Source of the DNA: an uncultured Cellulosilyticum sp.
GTDB lineage: Bacteria; Bacillota; Clostridia; Lachnospirales; Cellulosilyticaceae
Direction: 5' to 3'
Assembly (NCBI GenBank): GCA_934725855.1
Contig: CAKVCL010000069.1
Span: 1 to 5,753, forward strand
DNA length: 5,753 nt
Shown here: positions 1 through 5,415 of the stretch, one piece after another
Layout of the letters: every line of letters starts with the position of its first letter
Numbering within the stretch: position 1 is the first letter of the stretch
Notes under the pieces: model-generated
Databases searched by the model: none
What the model was told of the DNA's origin: nothing
The model's input: the letters and a program-made list of their open reading frames with translations, nothing else
Made by a program: the position numbers and the translations under genes

Positions 1-2
1 AA

Positions 3-455
3 TGCAACTATTATAAAAATTACGGAATCTATAATTACTTATTCAACTACTCATATAATGAAATAGAACTAAATAAGCAAGCTACGTCATTAGGTGAACG
101 AATTAAGCATGCACGATTAAGATTAAATTTAACCCAAAATGAACTTGCAGAACTATTAGGTGTCCATAGTGATACCATTTATTTATTGGAAAAGGATAGG
201 GCATTTCTTCATGTTGAAAAAATGGTTAAGCTTGAACAAATACTTAGATGTGAAATATGTAAATATGATGAGTATCTTGAATTTGCTAAGGATACTGCAA
301 AAAATATAACAATTCTAAGAAAAACATTATCTAGAAAAGATTTTGCCCAAAAAGTAGGTATAAGTATATCTACAATAAAAGCATGGGAAAATGGAATTTC
401 ATATATTTCTAGAAAATATTATGCACTAATAAAAAAACAACTGCAACCAGATTAA
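3..455 (+). CDS. Tandem helix-turn-helix (Cro/C1-like) DNA-binding protein, 5'-truncated by window edge
   Basis: The reading frame is open from the first bases of the window to the TAA at 453-455 with no upstream stop, so the start lies outside; 150 residues are visible. Two Cro/C1-type helix-turn-helix units can be read. The first is at visible residues 30-68, with core LTQNELAELLGVHSDTI. The second is at about residues 99-136, with core DFAQKVGISISTIKAWENG. Both keep the Q/F-A-x(3)-G pattern and the T-I recognition-helix pattern. They are joined by about 30 residues that include a CEIC motif. The visible N-terminal part is rich in Tyr and Asn and is not recognised. A TTG at 186 is in frame but lies inside the first HTH, so it is not the real start. 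The gene converges on a small leftward gene, and its last codons form half of the shared terminator. A transcriptional regulator is likely; its target is unknown. Confidence 0.75.
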   Translation, partial: CNYYKNYGIYNYLFNYSYNEIELNKQATSLGERIKHARLRLNLTQNELAELLGVHSDTIYLLEKDRAFLHVEKMVKLEQILRCEICKYDEYLEFAKDTAKNITILRKTLSRKDFAQKVGISISTIKAWENGISYISRKYYALIKKQLQPD

Positions 456-476
456 TCTGATTGCAGTTGTTTTTTT
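431..476. terminator. Bidirectional intrinsic terminator shared by two convergent genes
   Basis: This is a 46-bp palindrome centred between 453 and 454. Its 23-bp arms hold a single mismatch (C447 against A460). The A-run at 431-437 and the T-run at 470-476 give a U-tail in both directions. It overlaps the last codons and stop of the rightward HTH gene and abuts the stop codon (475-477) of the leftward small gene, so it can end both transcripts. Confidence 0.88.
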
Positions 477-660
477 AAAAGATGTAGTCATCTGTAATAT
501 CATTATATATAATATTACAGATTTGTTTATAGATTTGTATTATTTGTGTACTGCTATCTAGCTTGCAATTTACGATTATGTAAATATACTGCTCGTGAAA
601 ATGAACAAATCCTCCTATAGTGCCTACATCCTCTGTTAAATAACAAATAATTGTACTCAT
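475..660 (-). CDS. Small 61-residue protein, possible catalytically dead ImmA/IrrE-like remnant or pseudoenzyme
   Basis: The start is the ATG at 660-658, chosen because AAAGGAG lies 8 nt upstream (675-669). The longer in-frame reading from 804 adds a low-complexity N-terminus without such a site. The protein begins MSTIICYLTEDVG, then GGFVHFHEQYIYIIVN, and ends in a helix with QIYKQICNIIYND. In short ImmA/IrrE metallopeptidase-like proteins, a strand pair ending in a conserved Asn precedes a helix carrying HExxH. Aligned that way by eye, the two His and the Glu here are Lys, Gln and Asn, so no zinc site or catalysis would remain. ImmA-type proteases usually sit beside Cro/C1 repressors, and this gene lies between two such regulators. 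The family call is inference; an unrelated small protein remains possible. A weak -10 candidate (TATACT, 765-760) lies upstream without a good -35. Confidence 0.6.
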   Translation of the reverse strand: MSTIICYLTEDVGTIGGFVHFHEQYIYIIVNCKLDSSTQIIQIYKQICNIIYNDITDDYIF

Positions 661-949
661 ATTTTTTTCTCCTTTTTTATTTTTACTTTGGGTATTTACA
701 TTTAGTAGGATACAAAGATGGATAAAAAAATATATTTGATTTGATTTTTTTATTAAAAAAGTATATAGCATCATGTTTATTATCATAAAAGCTTTGAGCA
801 TCAATGGATTAAGTAATTTAATACAGAATCAAAGTTTATTATTTAAAACTATATGAATCAAATATTTATATTTTCTTAATAAAAATTTTATATTTTTTTA
901 ATTTTTAAAACAAATTAACTGTATACAGATTATTAAATTAATAAAGAAT

Positions 950-1001
950 CATAATCTTGCTTAGTTAAAGCACATATATGCTTTTATAAAGCAAGATTAT
1001 G
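950..1001. promoter_or_regulatory. 52-bp imperfect dyad overlapping the promoter of the Cro/C1-type regulator
   Basis: Outer arms CATAATCTTGCTT (950-962) and AAGCAAGATTATG (989-1001) are a perfect 13-bp inverted repeat. A second perfect inverted repeat, AAAGCA (967-972) and TGCTTT (979-984), shares exactly the same centre (975.5). No T-run follows, so it is not a usual terminator. It overlaps the putative -35 of the downstream regulator and ends 38 bp before its start codon. This placement fits an operator for the regulator itself, or a structured 5' region if transcription starts further upstream. Confidence 0.6.
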
Positions 1002-1010
1002 CAATATAAT
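983..1010 (+). promoter_or_regulatory. Candidate sigma-A-type promoter of the 76-codon regulator gene
   Basis: The -10 is a perfect TATAAT (1005-1010). A -35 TTTATA (983-988) matches four of six consensus bases with a 16-bp spacer. The predicted transcription start is near 1017, giving a leader of about 23 nt with AAAGGA at 1027-1032. The -35 lies inside the right half of the 950-1001 dyad, so a protein bound there would block it. Confidence 0.55.
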
Positions 1011-1039
1011 TACATTATTAAGATTGAAAGGATGATTTT

Positions 1040-1270
1040 ATGACCTATATATCTTACGAAAAACTAAAGATAAAAATGGTACAACAAAGAATAGAATTCA
1101 AAGATTTTGCTGTTGCTTTTAAGTTTTCTTCACATACTATTACAAAATTTAAGCGCAATGAACCTGTTAGTTATGAGGTCATATCTAAATTGTGCAACTT
1201 CTTTCAATGCAATATGTCTGAATTAATGGATGTTATATACTACGATGAAAACGCTCCTATGAAAATATAG
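1040..1270 (+). CDS. Small Cro/C1-family helix-turn-helix transcriptional regulator (YozG-like)
   Basis: A 76-residue protein that is almost entirely one helix-turn-helix domain (residues about 4-65). The motif region at 21-40 has KDFAVAFKFSSHTITKFKRN, followed by YEVISKLCNFFQCNMSELMD, the usual end of this short Cro/C1 class found in low-GC Bacillota. Such proteins bind operator DNA and often repress their own promoter. The ATG is set by AAAGGA at 1027-1032, 7 nt upstream. The gene has its own promoter overlapped by a large dyad, which suggests autoregulation. Its last seven codons and stop form the left arm and loop of a terminator shared with the convergent recombinase gene. It could control the recombinase or another element gene; the sequence does not show which. 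Confidence 0.85.
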   Translation: MTYISYEKLKIKMVQQRIEFKDFAVAFKFSSHTITKFKRNEPVSYEVISKLCNFFQCNMSELMDVIYYDENAPMKI

Positions 1271-1279
1271 GAGCGTTTT
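1248..1279. terminator. Intrinsic terminator between convergent regulator and recombinase genes
   Basis: The stem pairs 1248-1260 (AAAACGCTCCTAT) with 1267-1279, closed by a G-T pair and an AAAA loop. TTTTA-TTT follows in the rightward direction. It contains the TAG stop of the regulator (1268-1270) and lies 2 bp beyond the recombinase stop codon (1282-1284). It works best rightward; the leftward tail has only four T before C. Confidence 0.82.
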
Positions 1280-1281
1280 AT

Positions 1282-2262
1282 TTAAGATATTTTGATTCCA
1301 AACATACTTGATAATATGTCATTATCATTGATTTTAAGATATCCTTCAGTAGTGCCAGTATCATTGTGGTGAGCATATACTTTAAGTTCTTCCAATGTGA
1401 ATCCGTTCTTATTTAGCTCTTTGCATATGTAGTGAGTTCCATTTTTCATGTTTTGGAGCGCACTATGTCTAAATGAATGAGGTGTAATCAATAATGGCTT
1501 GCCTTCAATTTCACTTATAATTGACCTCATTTCCATTACCCAATCGTAAATTCGTGCATAGCTTGCAGCTCTTCTTTTCTCTTCATCACCAATAATCCAT
1601 AAATCATCAATATCATCTTCACCGCGCTGATCTAGATATAGTTTAAGGCTTTCTTTACTTCTGCTAAAATACAATAGCGGAAACTTTTTGCCTCCTTTAC
1701 CTTCAACTATATTTGTATAATTCCTTTCGAGCAAACCTTCTTTTTTTACTTGTAATATCTCTTTTCTTCTTCCAGCACTATCATAAAGCAAATCCAACAA
1801 TGCCATATATTTGTACTTTTCTTCTTTGATAAGATAGTCCCTTAATCTCTTTATCTGTTCATCTTCAAGAAAAACTATCTCCTTGACTCCTTCTTTTGTG
1901 ACTCCTTTAACTTTTTGGCTTATATTAAACTCATAATCATAATCATCATCTTCCTCTGCGTAATTGAGCATACTATGTATTGCTGATAAAACCCTATTAC
2001 AACGTGCTGGTGATACCTGTCTATCGTTAAGATACCACATCTTTATATTACGAAAATCCTTTCTAGACATATCTAATATGTTTTTATTATCCATATCGTC
2101 GTATATATGGCACATAACCATTCTTAAATCACAGCCATACTGCTCTATTGTCCTTACGCTCTTTCTGTTACTGCTTAGCTCAACGAGAAAATCACTAAGT
2201 AGCTCCTTATTAGTTTTACATACGTTCAACCATTTTTTGACTGAAAACACTTTTGTGCTCAT
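1282..2262 (-). CDS. Tyrosine recombinase/integrase (phage integrase family)
   Basis: A 326-residue site-specific recombinase that would cut and rejoin DNA through a 3'-phosphotyrosine link. Residues about 18-105 form the SAM-like core-binding domain and about 128-320 the catalytic domain. The catalytic set looks complete: R165 in SAGRRKEIL, K189 in the beta-hairpin EGKGGKKFP, H262-x-x-R265 in TPHSFRH, H299 in AHHNDTGTT, and nucleophile Y308 in TTEGYLK. An acidic run (EEDDDYDYE, about 103-111) marks the interdomain linker. The start ATG has AGGGAGG 7 nt upstream (2276-2270). There is no excisionase, relaxase or replication gene beside it and no visible attachment site, so whether it moves an element, resolves plasmid multimers or inverts DNA cannot be told. 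Direct repeats upstream may be its arm sites. Confidence 0.93.
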   Translation of the reverse strand: MSTKVFSVKKWLNVCKTNKELLSDFLVELSSNRKSVRTIEQYGCDLRMVMCHIYDDMDNKNILDMSRKDFRNIKMWYLNDRQVSPARCNRVLSAIHSMLNYAEEDDDYDYEFNISQKVKGVTKEGVKEIVFLEDEQIKRLRDYLIKEEKYKYMALLDLLYDSAGRRKEILQVKKEGLLERNYTNIVEGKGGKKFPLLYFSRSKESLKLYLDQRGEDDIDDLWIIGDEEKRRAASYARIYDWVMEMRSIISEIEGKPLLITPHSFRHSALQNMKNGTHYICKELNKNGFTLEELKVYAHHNDTGTTEGYLKINDNDILSSMFGIKIS

Positions 2263-2341
2263 ATTGCATCCTCCCTTTAATTTTTACTTTTTGTTTTTAA
2301 CTTTTTTAATTACAAAGAAAGGATACAGATACTATTTTTTT

Positions 2342-2369
2342 AATATATGCAACAAACGAAACATATTAA
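2342..2369 (-). promoter_or_regulatory. Weak candidate promoter for the recombinase
   Basis: On the leftward strand, TTAATA (2369-2364) is followed after 16 bp by TATATT (2347-2342), which match consensus at four and five of six positions. It would give a leader of about 70 nt. In such A/T-rich DNA this can arise by chance. Confidence 0.3.
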
Positions 2370-2383
2370 TTAATATATTCATA

Positions 2384-2414
2384 CACATTTTTGAAATAAA
2401 TGTTTAAAAATGTG
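2384..2414. repeat. Inverted repeat (hairpin) upstream of the recombinase
   Basis: CACATTTTT (2384-2392) and AAAAATGTG (2406-2414) are perfect 9-bp inverted repeats. Pairing extends inward by three more pairs including one G-T, leaving a loop of about seven bases. It has no T-run following it in either direction, so a terminator is unlikely. Confidence 0.5.
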
Positions 2415-2423
2415 AAATGAAAA

Positions 2424-2444
2424 GGTCAAAATCTCGGTCAAAAT
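2424..2444. repeat. Two 9-bp direct repeats, GGTCAAAAT, 12 bp apart
   Basis: GGTCAAAAT occurs at 2424-2432 and again at 2436-2444, separated by CTC. They lie 160-180 bp upstream of the recombinase start. Short direct repeats near an integrase gene are typical of arm-type binding sites in lambda- and Tn916-like systems. On the leftward strand each contains TTGACC, close to a -35 box. Function is unproven. Confidence 0.5.
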
Positions 2445-2583
2445 TAATTCTATAGTGTTATTGAGTATCAACATATACAAGATACGAATATAGTAATTTT
2501 TTATTTGAAAAAATATTCATATTACATTTTTAATCAAATACATATTGTATGAATTAATATGCACAGAATTAATAAAAATTTTT

Positions 2584-2618
2584 AAAAATAAAAAACTTGC
2601 AACCAAAAGGCTACAAGT
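2584..2618 (-). terminator. Intrinsic terminator of the membrane-protein gene
   Basis: Read leftward, ACTTGTAGCC (2618-2609) pairs with GGTTGCAAGT (2604-2595) around a TTTT loop, with two G-U pairs. TTTTTTATTTTT follows. It begins 6 bp after the stop codon of the leftward membrane-protein gene. Confidence 0.85.
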
Positions 2619-2624
2619 ATTTTA

Positions 2625-2972
2625 TTAAATATTATTATGACTTCTGTTTCTTCTACGCATACGTTTTCTTTCTATAACCTTATCAGTTACCCAACAAGTA
2701 GCTGCTACAACTAAACCACCTATAAGTATATACCAATAAGTAACCAAAAGTAATTCATTACCATTGCTTAGGTAATTAATCAAGAATACAAGTCCTTTAA
2801 AAAGATATATTGCTGTAGCTGGTATTATTACTAAGAAATAGCATAACGAAAATACAAGCAACATTAGCGCATAAAATATACCATATTCTTTAAGAACTTT
2901 AAAAATATAAAGTTTGCCAAACCTATTAGTTGAGCCTGTTTCAAATTCTAATTCATCATCTTCTTGTGACAT
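2625..2972 (-). CDS. Small integral membrane protein of unknown function
   Basis: A 115-residue protein, not recognised as any family. The N-terminus is acidic (MSQEDDELEFE). Hydrophobic stretches lie at about 31-52 (GIFYALMLLVFSLCYFLVII), possibly 53-68 after Pro51, and about 74-96 (LLLVTYWYILIGGLVVAATC). The C-terminus is strongly basic (ERKRMRRRNR), which should lie in the cytoplasm. Two ATG codons lie two codons apart. The one at 2972 has AGGGGG 7 nt upstream (2985-2980), whereas the one at 2978 is only 1 nt from it, so 2972 is preferred. It has its own extended -10 promoter and a terminator. It lies downstream of the nuclease operon on the same strand but is separated by that operon's terminator. 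It might be an accessory membrane component, but independence is equally possible. Confidence 0.75.
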   Translation of the reverse strand: MSQEDDELEFETGSTNRFGKLYIFKVLKEYGIFYALMLLVFSLCYFLVIIPATAIYLFKGLVFLINYLSNGNELLLVTYWYILIGGLVVAATCWVTDKVIERKRMRRRNRSHNNI

Positions 2973-2999
2973 ATACATTCCCCCTAACGATTTTTTTAC

Positions 3000-3008
3000 A
3001 GTATACCA
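3000..3008 (-). promoter_or_regulatory. Extended -10 promoter of the membrane-protein gene
   Basis: Leftward, TGGTATACT (3008-3000) is an extended -10 element. The -35 candidate TCGACA (3035-3030 approximately) matches five of six bases, but its spacing of 21 bp is too long, so recognition would rest on the extended -10. The start would be near 2993, giving a leader of about 20 nt. Confidence 0.5.
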
Positions 3009-3092
3009 TCTACTTTTAAAATAATTTGTCGAAATAAAGCACTATACTAAAAACAATAAATTATAAACCAAAACAAACCATGTTTTTAAGCG

Positions 3093-3127
3093 AAAAAAAA
3101 ATAGACCAAGCTCTGCACCTGGTCTAT
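3093..3127 (-). terminator. Strong intrinsic terminator of the nuclease operon
   Basis: Read leftward, ATAGACCA (3127-3120) pairs with TGGTCTAT (3108-3101). Three more pairs inward include G-U pairs, giving about 11 bp, followed by eight or nine T (3101-3093). It starts 17 bp after the stop codon of the nuclease gene, so it separates that operon from the membrane-protein gene. Confidence 0.9.
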
Positions 3128-3144
3128 GATTTAAAACTACTATT

Positions 3145-4167
3145 TTAATCAAAAATAGGGCTTGTAGCATTAGTAGATAAATAGATGTACTTATTATGTA
3201 GAATTGTAAGCAAATTTCCTCTATTATCAATGATTTTACAAAAATCATCATCACATAAATTTATAATAACACGTTCATGTTTTAAAAATTTTTCCCAAGC
3301 TGCCTTATTACATGTATTGGCCCATTTTTTTCTAGATACAATAATACCAAACTTAATATTATCAGTGTCCATTATTGAATCTAATTTGTCAAAGTATGTG
3401 ATATTAGGTACTTTCTTTTCATTTTTGCACTCCATAATAAATACTGCACCAAATATAGCAAACATTGTATGCTCAATACTACATACATTTTTTACAGTAC
3501 AATCTATTTGATTTGTTTCGCTCCTAAGTGAATTTGAAACTGAAATACCTGGAACTTTTTTAAATATGCTTGAAATAAACTTATCTAAAGCAGCCCCTTT
3601 TGCAGTTTTATTCTTCCCATAATTATAGTCAAGGGCAGCAAACAATTGCCTCCACTCTTTATAGTCATCTGCATTAGGGGCGAAGAAAAAAGAATCTAAT
3701 GTATTAGGATTCCTCTTTATCTCATCTAATAATGAATCAATATTGTCTCTTTGTCTTTTCTCATTAATATTAGCTCTTTTTAAAGTGTATTCTCTACTTG
3801 GCTTTTGAATAAGACTATATAATATTGATATATCTTCACTTGTTGGGTTTACTTCTTCTTCACACTCATAGCAATACTTCGTTTGCGCTAAAGATTCTAT
3901 TAATTTTTCTCTCTCTGTAATCTTCAATGTAAATTCACAATTCGGACACATTATCGCGTAAACTTTCTTTAAAATAGAAACGTTGCACAACTCTTCTAAT
4001 AAATCATTTGCTAGATCGTATGGTATTTCAAATGTATCGGTCACCATATCAATTGTAATACGATCTTTTATTGTATCAGGTAACGATGCTAACCACAAAT
4101 CTAACTGCTCAATCAATGGCTTAATCAATTTATAATTCTTTATTGTCGATAAACTTGGATAATACAT
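3145..4167 (-). CDS. Winged-helix, zinc-ribbon and PD-(D/E)xK (Mrr/REase-like) nuclease protein
   Basis: A 340-residue predicted nuclease. Residues 1-72 are helical, with a winged-helix-like pattern (DLANDLLEELCNVSILKKVY). Next comes a zinc ribbon, C74-P-N-C77 and C99-Y-E-C102. From about 188 the fold is restriction-endonuclease-like: KGAALDKFISSIF helix, then I221-D222, then FIMECKNE with E246 and K248, giving D-x(23)-E-x-K, followed by FGIIVSRKKWAN. These are the metal-binding and catalytic positions of the PD-(D/E)xK superfamily, so cutting of DNA or RNA is expected. The ATG at 4167 is chosen because GAGGAGG lies 9 nt upstream (4183-4177); the upstream ATG at 4191 lacks such a site. It overlaps the end of the preceding gene by 38 bp, so the two are translationally linked. 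A defence effector is the likeliest role. A nuclease of a mobile element is the alternative. Confidence 0.8.
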   Translation of the reverse strand: MYYPSLSTIKNYKLIKPLIEQLDLWLASLPDTIKDRITIDMVTDTFEIPYDLANDLLEELCNVSILKKVYAIMCPNCEFTLKITEREKLIESLAQTKYCYECEEEVNPTSEDISILYSLIQKPSREYTLKRANINEKRQRDNIDSLLDEIKRNPNTLDSFFFAPNADDYKEWRQLFAALDYNYGKNKTAKGAALDKFISSIFKKVPGISVSNSLRSETNQIDCTVKNVCSIEHTMFAIFGAVFIMECKNEKKVPNITYFDKLDSIMDTDNIKFGIIVSRKKWANTCNKAAWEKFLKHERVIINLCDDDFCKIIDNRGNLLTILHNKYIYLSTNATSPIFD

Positions 4168-5350
4168 ATTGAATATCCTCCTCTTCCACATATCTTGGTA
4201 ACTTAATTATACACCACCCATCTAAGACATCAAAAGAAATAATAAATGGTTCGTTAAAATATTTATTTACTTTTCTTAGGTGGCAAAATGTCACACTATC
4301 GCAACTTTTTGATGAACTAATTGACTTCTTTGTATCAAAAAATTTCTCTTTGCATTGTAGAGGCTCATCATTAGGACTAGTAGTAGAATGTTTTGTTCTT
4401 TCATAATCAGTTGACGATGTTTTGGTTACATAAAGTTCCCTATCACTTTGTAAATCTTCTTTTTTTAATCTAGTAATAGAAAGATACTTTTCTAAAAATA
4501 TATTAATATCTTCTAACATTTTCTCATCATATTTATCTTCTATATTAAAATCTCCTTTTACTTGGTCTATAAAGTCTGTCACTGTATTACTATAGCCACT
4601 AACCAAATCTTCAATATATTGTGGTGTAAATGTGGACTTACTAAACAAATCATATATTTTCCTTTTAAAAAACTTAGTGCTAACATTCTTTTGACTAAGT
4701 TCTATTTGAAGTCGTATCATTATCATACTTATTGACTGTATAATCAAGTCCTTGGTAGTCTTTTTATATCCATCTTCTGTTAGTCGTTCCTCAGTATATC
4801 TGTACATCTTACTTTTTGATTTACTACGTCCAAATATGATCATCTTATCAAGGTCTATATCAACATAAATAGGTAAAAATATGTCTTTCTTTATATATTG
4901 GTCTACTGCCACTACAAGTCTTACACTAAGTTCAAATGATATAGAAGTAACCCTTCCTTTCTCAGAAGAAAAACTGTACTTTTGTATTTTTGGATCCTTA
5001 TCAGGCCTACATTCAAACATATCTGTTTGCTTACAATCAGGAAATAATGCTTTTAACATATCATTAACACTTTTTTCATCTTTTAATCTATTTTCTATCA
5101 CTTTATCAGAAAAAGTAAATTCTCTTATATATATATGTTTCATTCCTTCTTTTAAAACTCTATTTAGCCATGATCTAAAGGTTTCATACTTAGTACTATC
5201 TTCTTGTGCATATAAAACTATGCTATTCCAAATTTCTTCCCTTGTGTTCTTTACTTTTATCTTATTGGATTCACAAAACCTTTTCATAACAGGAACTGTT
5301 ATATAATCTTCGTTCTCATTTAAAAAGCAGTCTGGTATATTTATTTTCAT
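4130..5350 (-). CDS. Unknown-function protein with SAP-like N-terminus, partner of the nuclease
   Basis: A 406-residue protein that I do not recognise. Residues about 19-48 (VPVMKRFCESNKIKV, then EEIWNSIV) follow a two-helix SAP/HeH-like pattern found in nucleic-acid-binding domains; this is a by-eye call. Residues about 125-185 are strand-rich (ISFELSVRLVVAVDQY, LPIYVDIDLDKMIIFGR), then about 195-300 mostly helical. Residues 305-355 are a Ser/Thr/Lys-rich, probably disordered linker. The last 45 residues form a small compact-looking domain (FIISFDVLDGWCIIKLPRY). No transmembrane segment, Walker motif or nuclease motif is visible. The start ATG has GGGGGA at 5361-5356, 5-6 nt upstream. It is the first gene of the operon and overlaps the nuclease gene by 38 bp, so it may be the sensor or target-recognition partner of that nuclease. 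No function is assigned. Confidence 0.8.
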   Translation of the reverse strand: MKINIPDCFLNENEDYITVPVMKRFCESNKIKVKNTREEIWNSIVLYAQEDSTKYETFRSWLNRVLKEGMKHIYIREFTFSDKVIENRLKDEKSVNDMLKALFPDCKQTDMFECRPDKDPKIQKYSFSSEKGRVTSISFELSVRLVVAVDQYIKKDIFLPIYVDIDLDKMIIFGRSKSKSKMYRYTEERLTEDGYKKTTKDLIIQSISMIMIRLQIELSQKNVSTKFFKRKIYDLFSKSTFTPQYIEDLVSGYSNTVTDFIDQVKGDFNIEDKYDEKMLEDINIFLEKYLSITRLKKEDLQSDRELYVTKTSSTDYERTKHSTTSPNDEPLQCKEKFFDTKKSISSSKSCDSVTFCHLRKVNKYFNEPFIISFDVLDGWCIIKLPRYVEEEDIQYVLSKFIDNKEL

Positions 5351-5361
5351 TGATATCCCCC

Positions 5362-5390
5362 ATTACATTTTTATGTTTATATGCTATAAT
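5362..5390 (+). promoter_or_regulatory. Rightward extended -10 promoter facing the nuclease operon promoter
   Basis: ATTACA (5362-5367, four of six) is followed after 17 bp by TATAAT (5385-5390), preceded by TGC to make a perfect extended -10. The predicted start is near 5397. No rightward coding region follows; a hairpin terminator ends about 60 nt downstream. The -35 directly abuts the ribosome-binding site of the leftward operon. Confidence 0.55.
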
Positions 5391-5415
5391 AGAGGCATAA
5401 GAACATATTATAGCA
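5382..5415. repeat. Perfect 10-bp inverted repeat formed by two opposed -10 elements
   Basis: TGCTATAATA (5382-5391) and TATTATAGCA (5406-5415) are exact inverted copies 14 bp apart. Each arm is an extended -10 element for the opposite strand. The spacing places both predicted start sites near 5397-5400, so the two promoters cannot both be occupied fully at once. The dyad could also be an operator. Confidence 0.65.
5407..5415 (-). promoter_or_regulatory. Extended -10 promoter of the nuclease operon
   Basis: Leftward, TGCTATAAT (5415-5407) is a perfect extended -10. The expected -35 position (5435-5430, CGTCTA) is poor, so the extended -10 should carry recognition. The start near 5400 gives a leader of about 50 nt before the ATG at 5350. 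It is the only good promoter candidate upstream of the operon. Confidence 0.5.

Larger units (their letters stand above)
661..1039. other. Gene-free AT-rich region between divergent small genes
   Basis: No convincing gene lies here. It holds the ribosome-binding site of the leftward small gene (669-675), a weak leftward -10 candidate (TATACT, 765-760), the large dyad at 950-1001, and the rightward promoter and ribosome-binding site of the 76-codon regulator. Most of 730-950 is plain A/T-rich sequence in which I see no structure. Confidence 0.6.
2263..2624. other. Gene-free 360-bp region upstream of the recombinase
   Basis: No supported gene on either strand. From left to right it holds the recombinase ribosome-binding site, a weak leftward promoter candidate (2342-2369), a hairpin (2384-2414), a pair of 9-bp direct repeats (2424-2444), about 140 bp of A/T-rich sequence without clear structure, and the terminator of the membrane-protein gene (2584-2618). 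The density of repeat structure is compatible with a recombinase attachment or control region. Confidence 0.55.

Noticed and set aside
661..804. N-terminal extension of the 61-residue gene back to an ATG near 804
   Set aside because: The extension is low-complexity and translates the ribosome-binding site itself; AAAGGAG at 669-675 clearly selects the ATG at 660.
1930..1957. Short TCA/ATC-rich microsatellite-like run
   Set aside because: It lies inside the recombinase gene and simply encodes the acidic Asp/Glu/Tyr linker.
1964..2407. Rightward 147-codon open frame, hydrophobic
   Set aside because: It lies antisense to the clear recombinase gene, has no ribosome-binding site, and its hydrophobic composition is what antisense A/T-rich coding strands produce.
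2424..2444. Direct repeats as the start of a CRISPR array
   Set aside because: There are only two 9-bp units with a 3-bp spacer, far below CRISPR repeat and spacer sizes.
3042..3254. Leftward 70-codon open frame
   Set aside because: It overlaps the nuclease gene in another frame and runs through its strong terminator; there is no ribosome-binding site.
3185..3511. Rightward 108-codon open frame
   Set aside because: It is antisense to the catalytic domain of the nuclease gene and lacks start signals.
4168..4191. Upstream ATG at 4191 as the start of the nuclease gene
   Set aside because: It has no ribosome-binding site, while the ATG at 4167 has a strong GAGGAGG at good spacing.
4881..5306. 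Rightward 141-codon open frame
   Set aside because: It is antisense to the 406-residue protein gene and lacks a ribosome-binding site.
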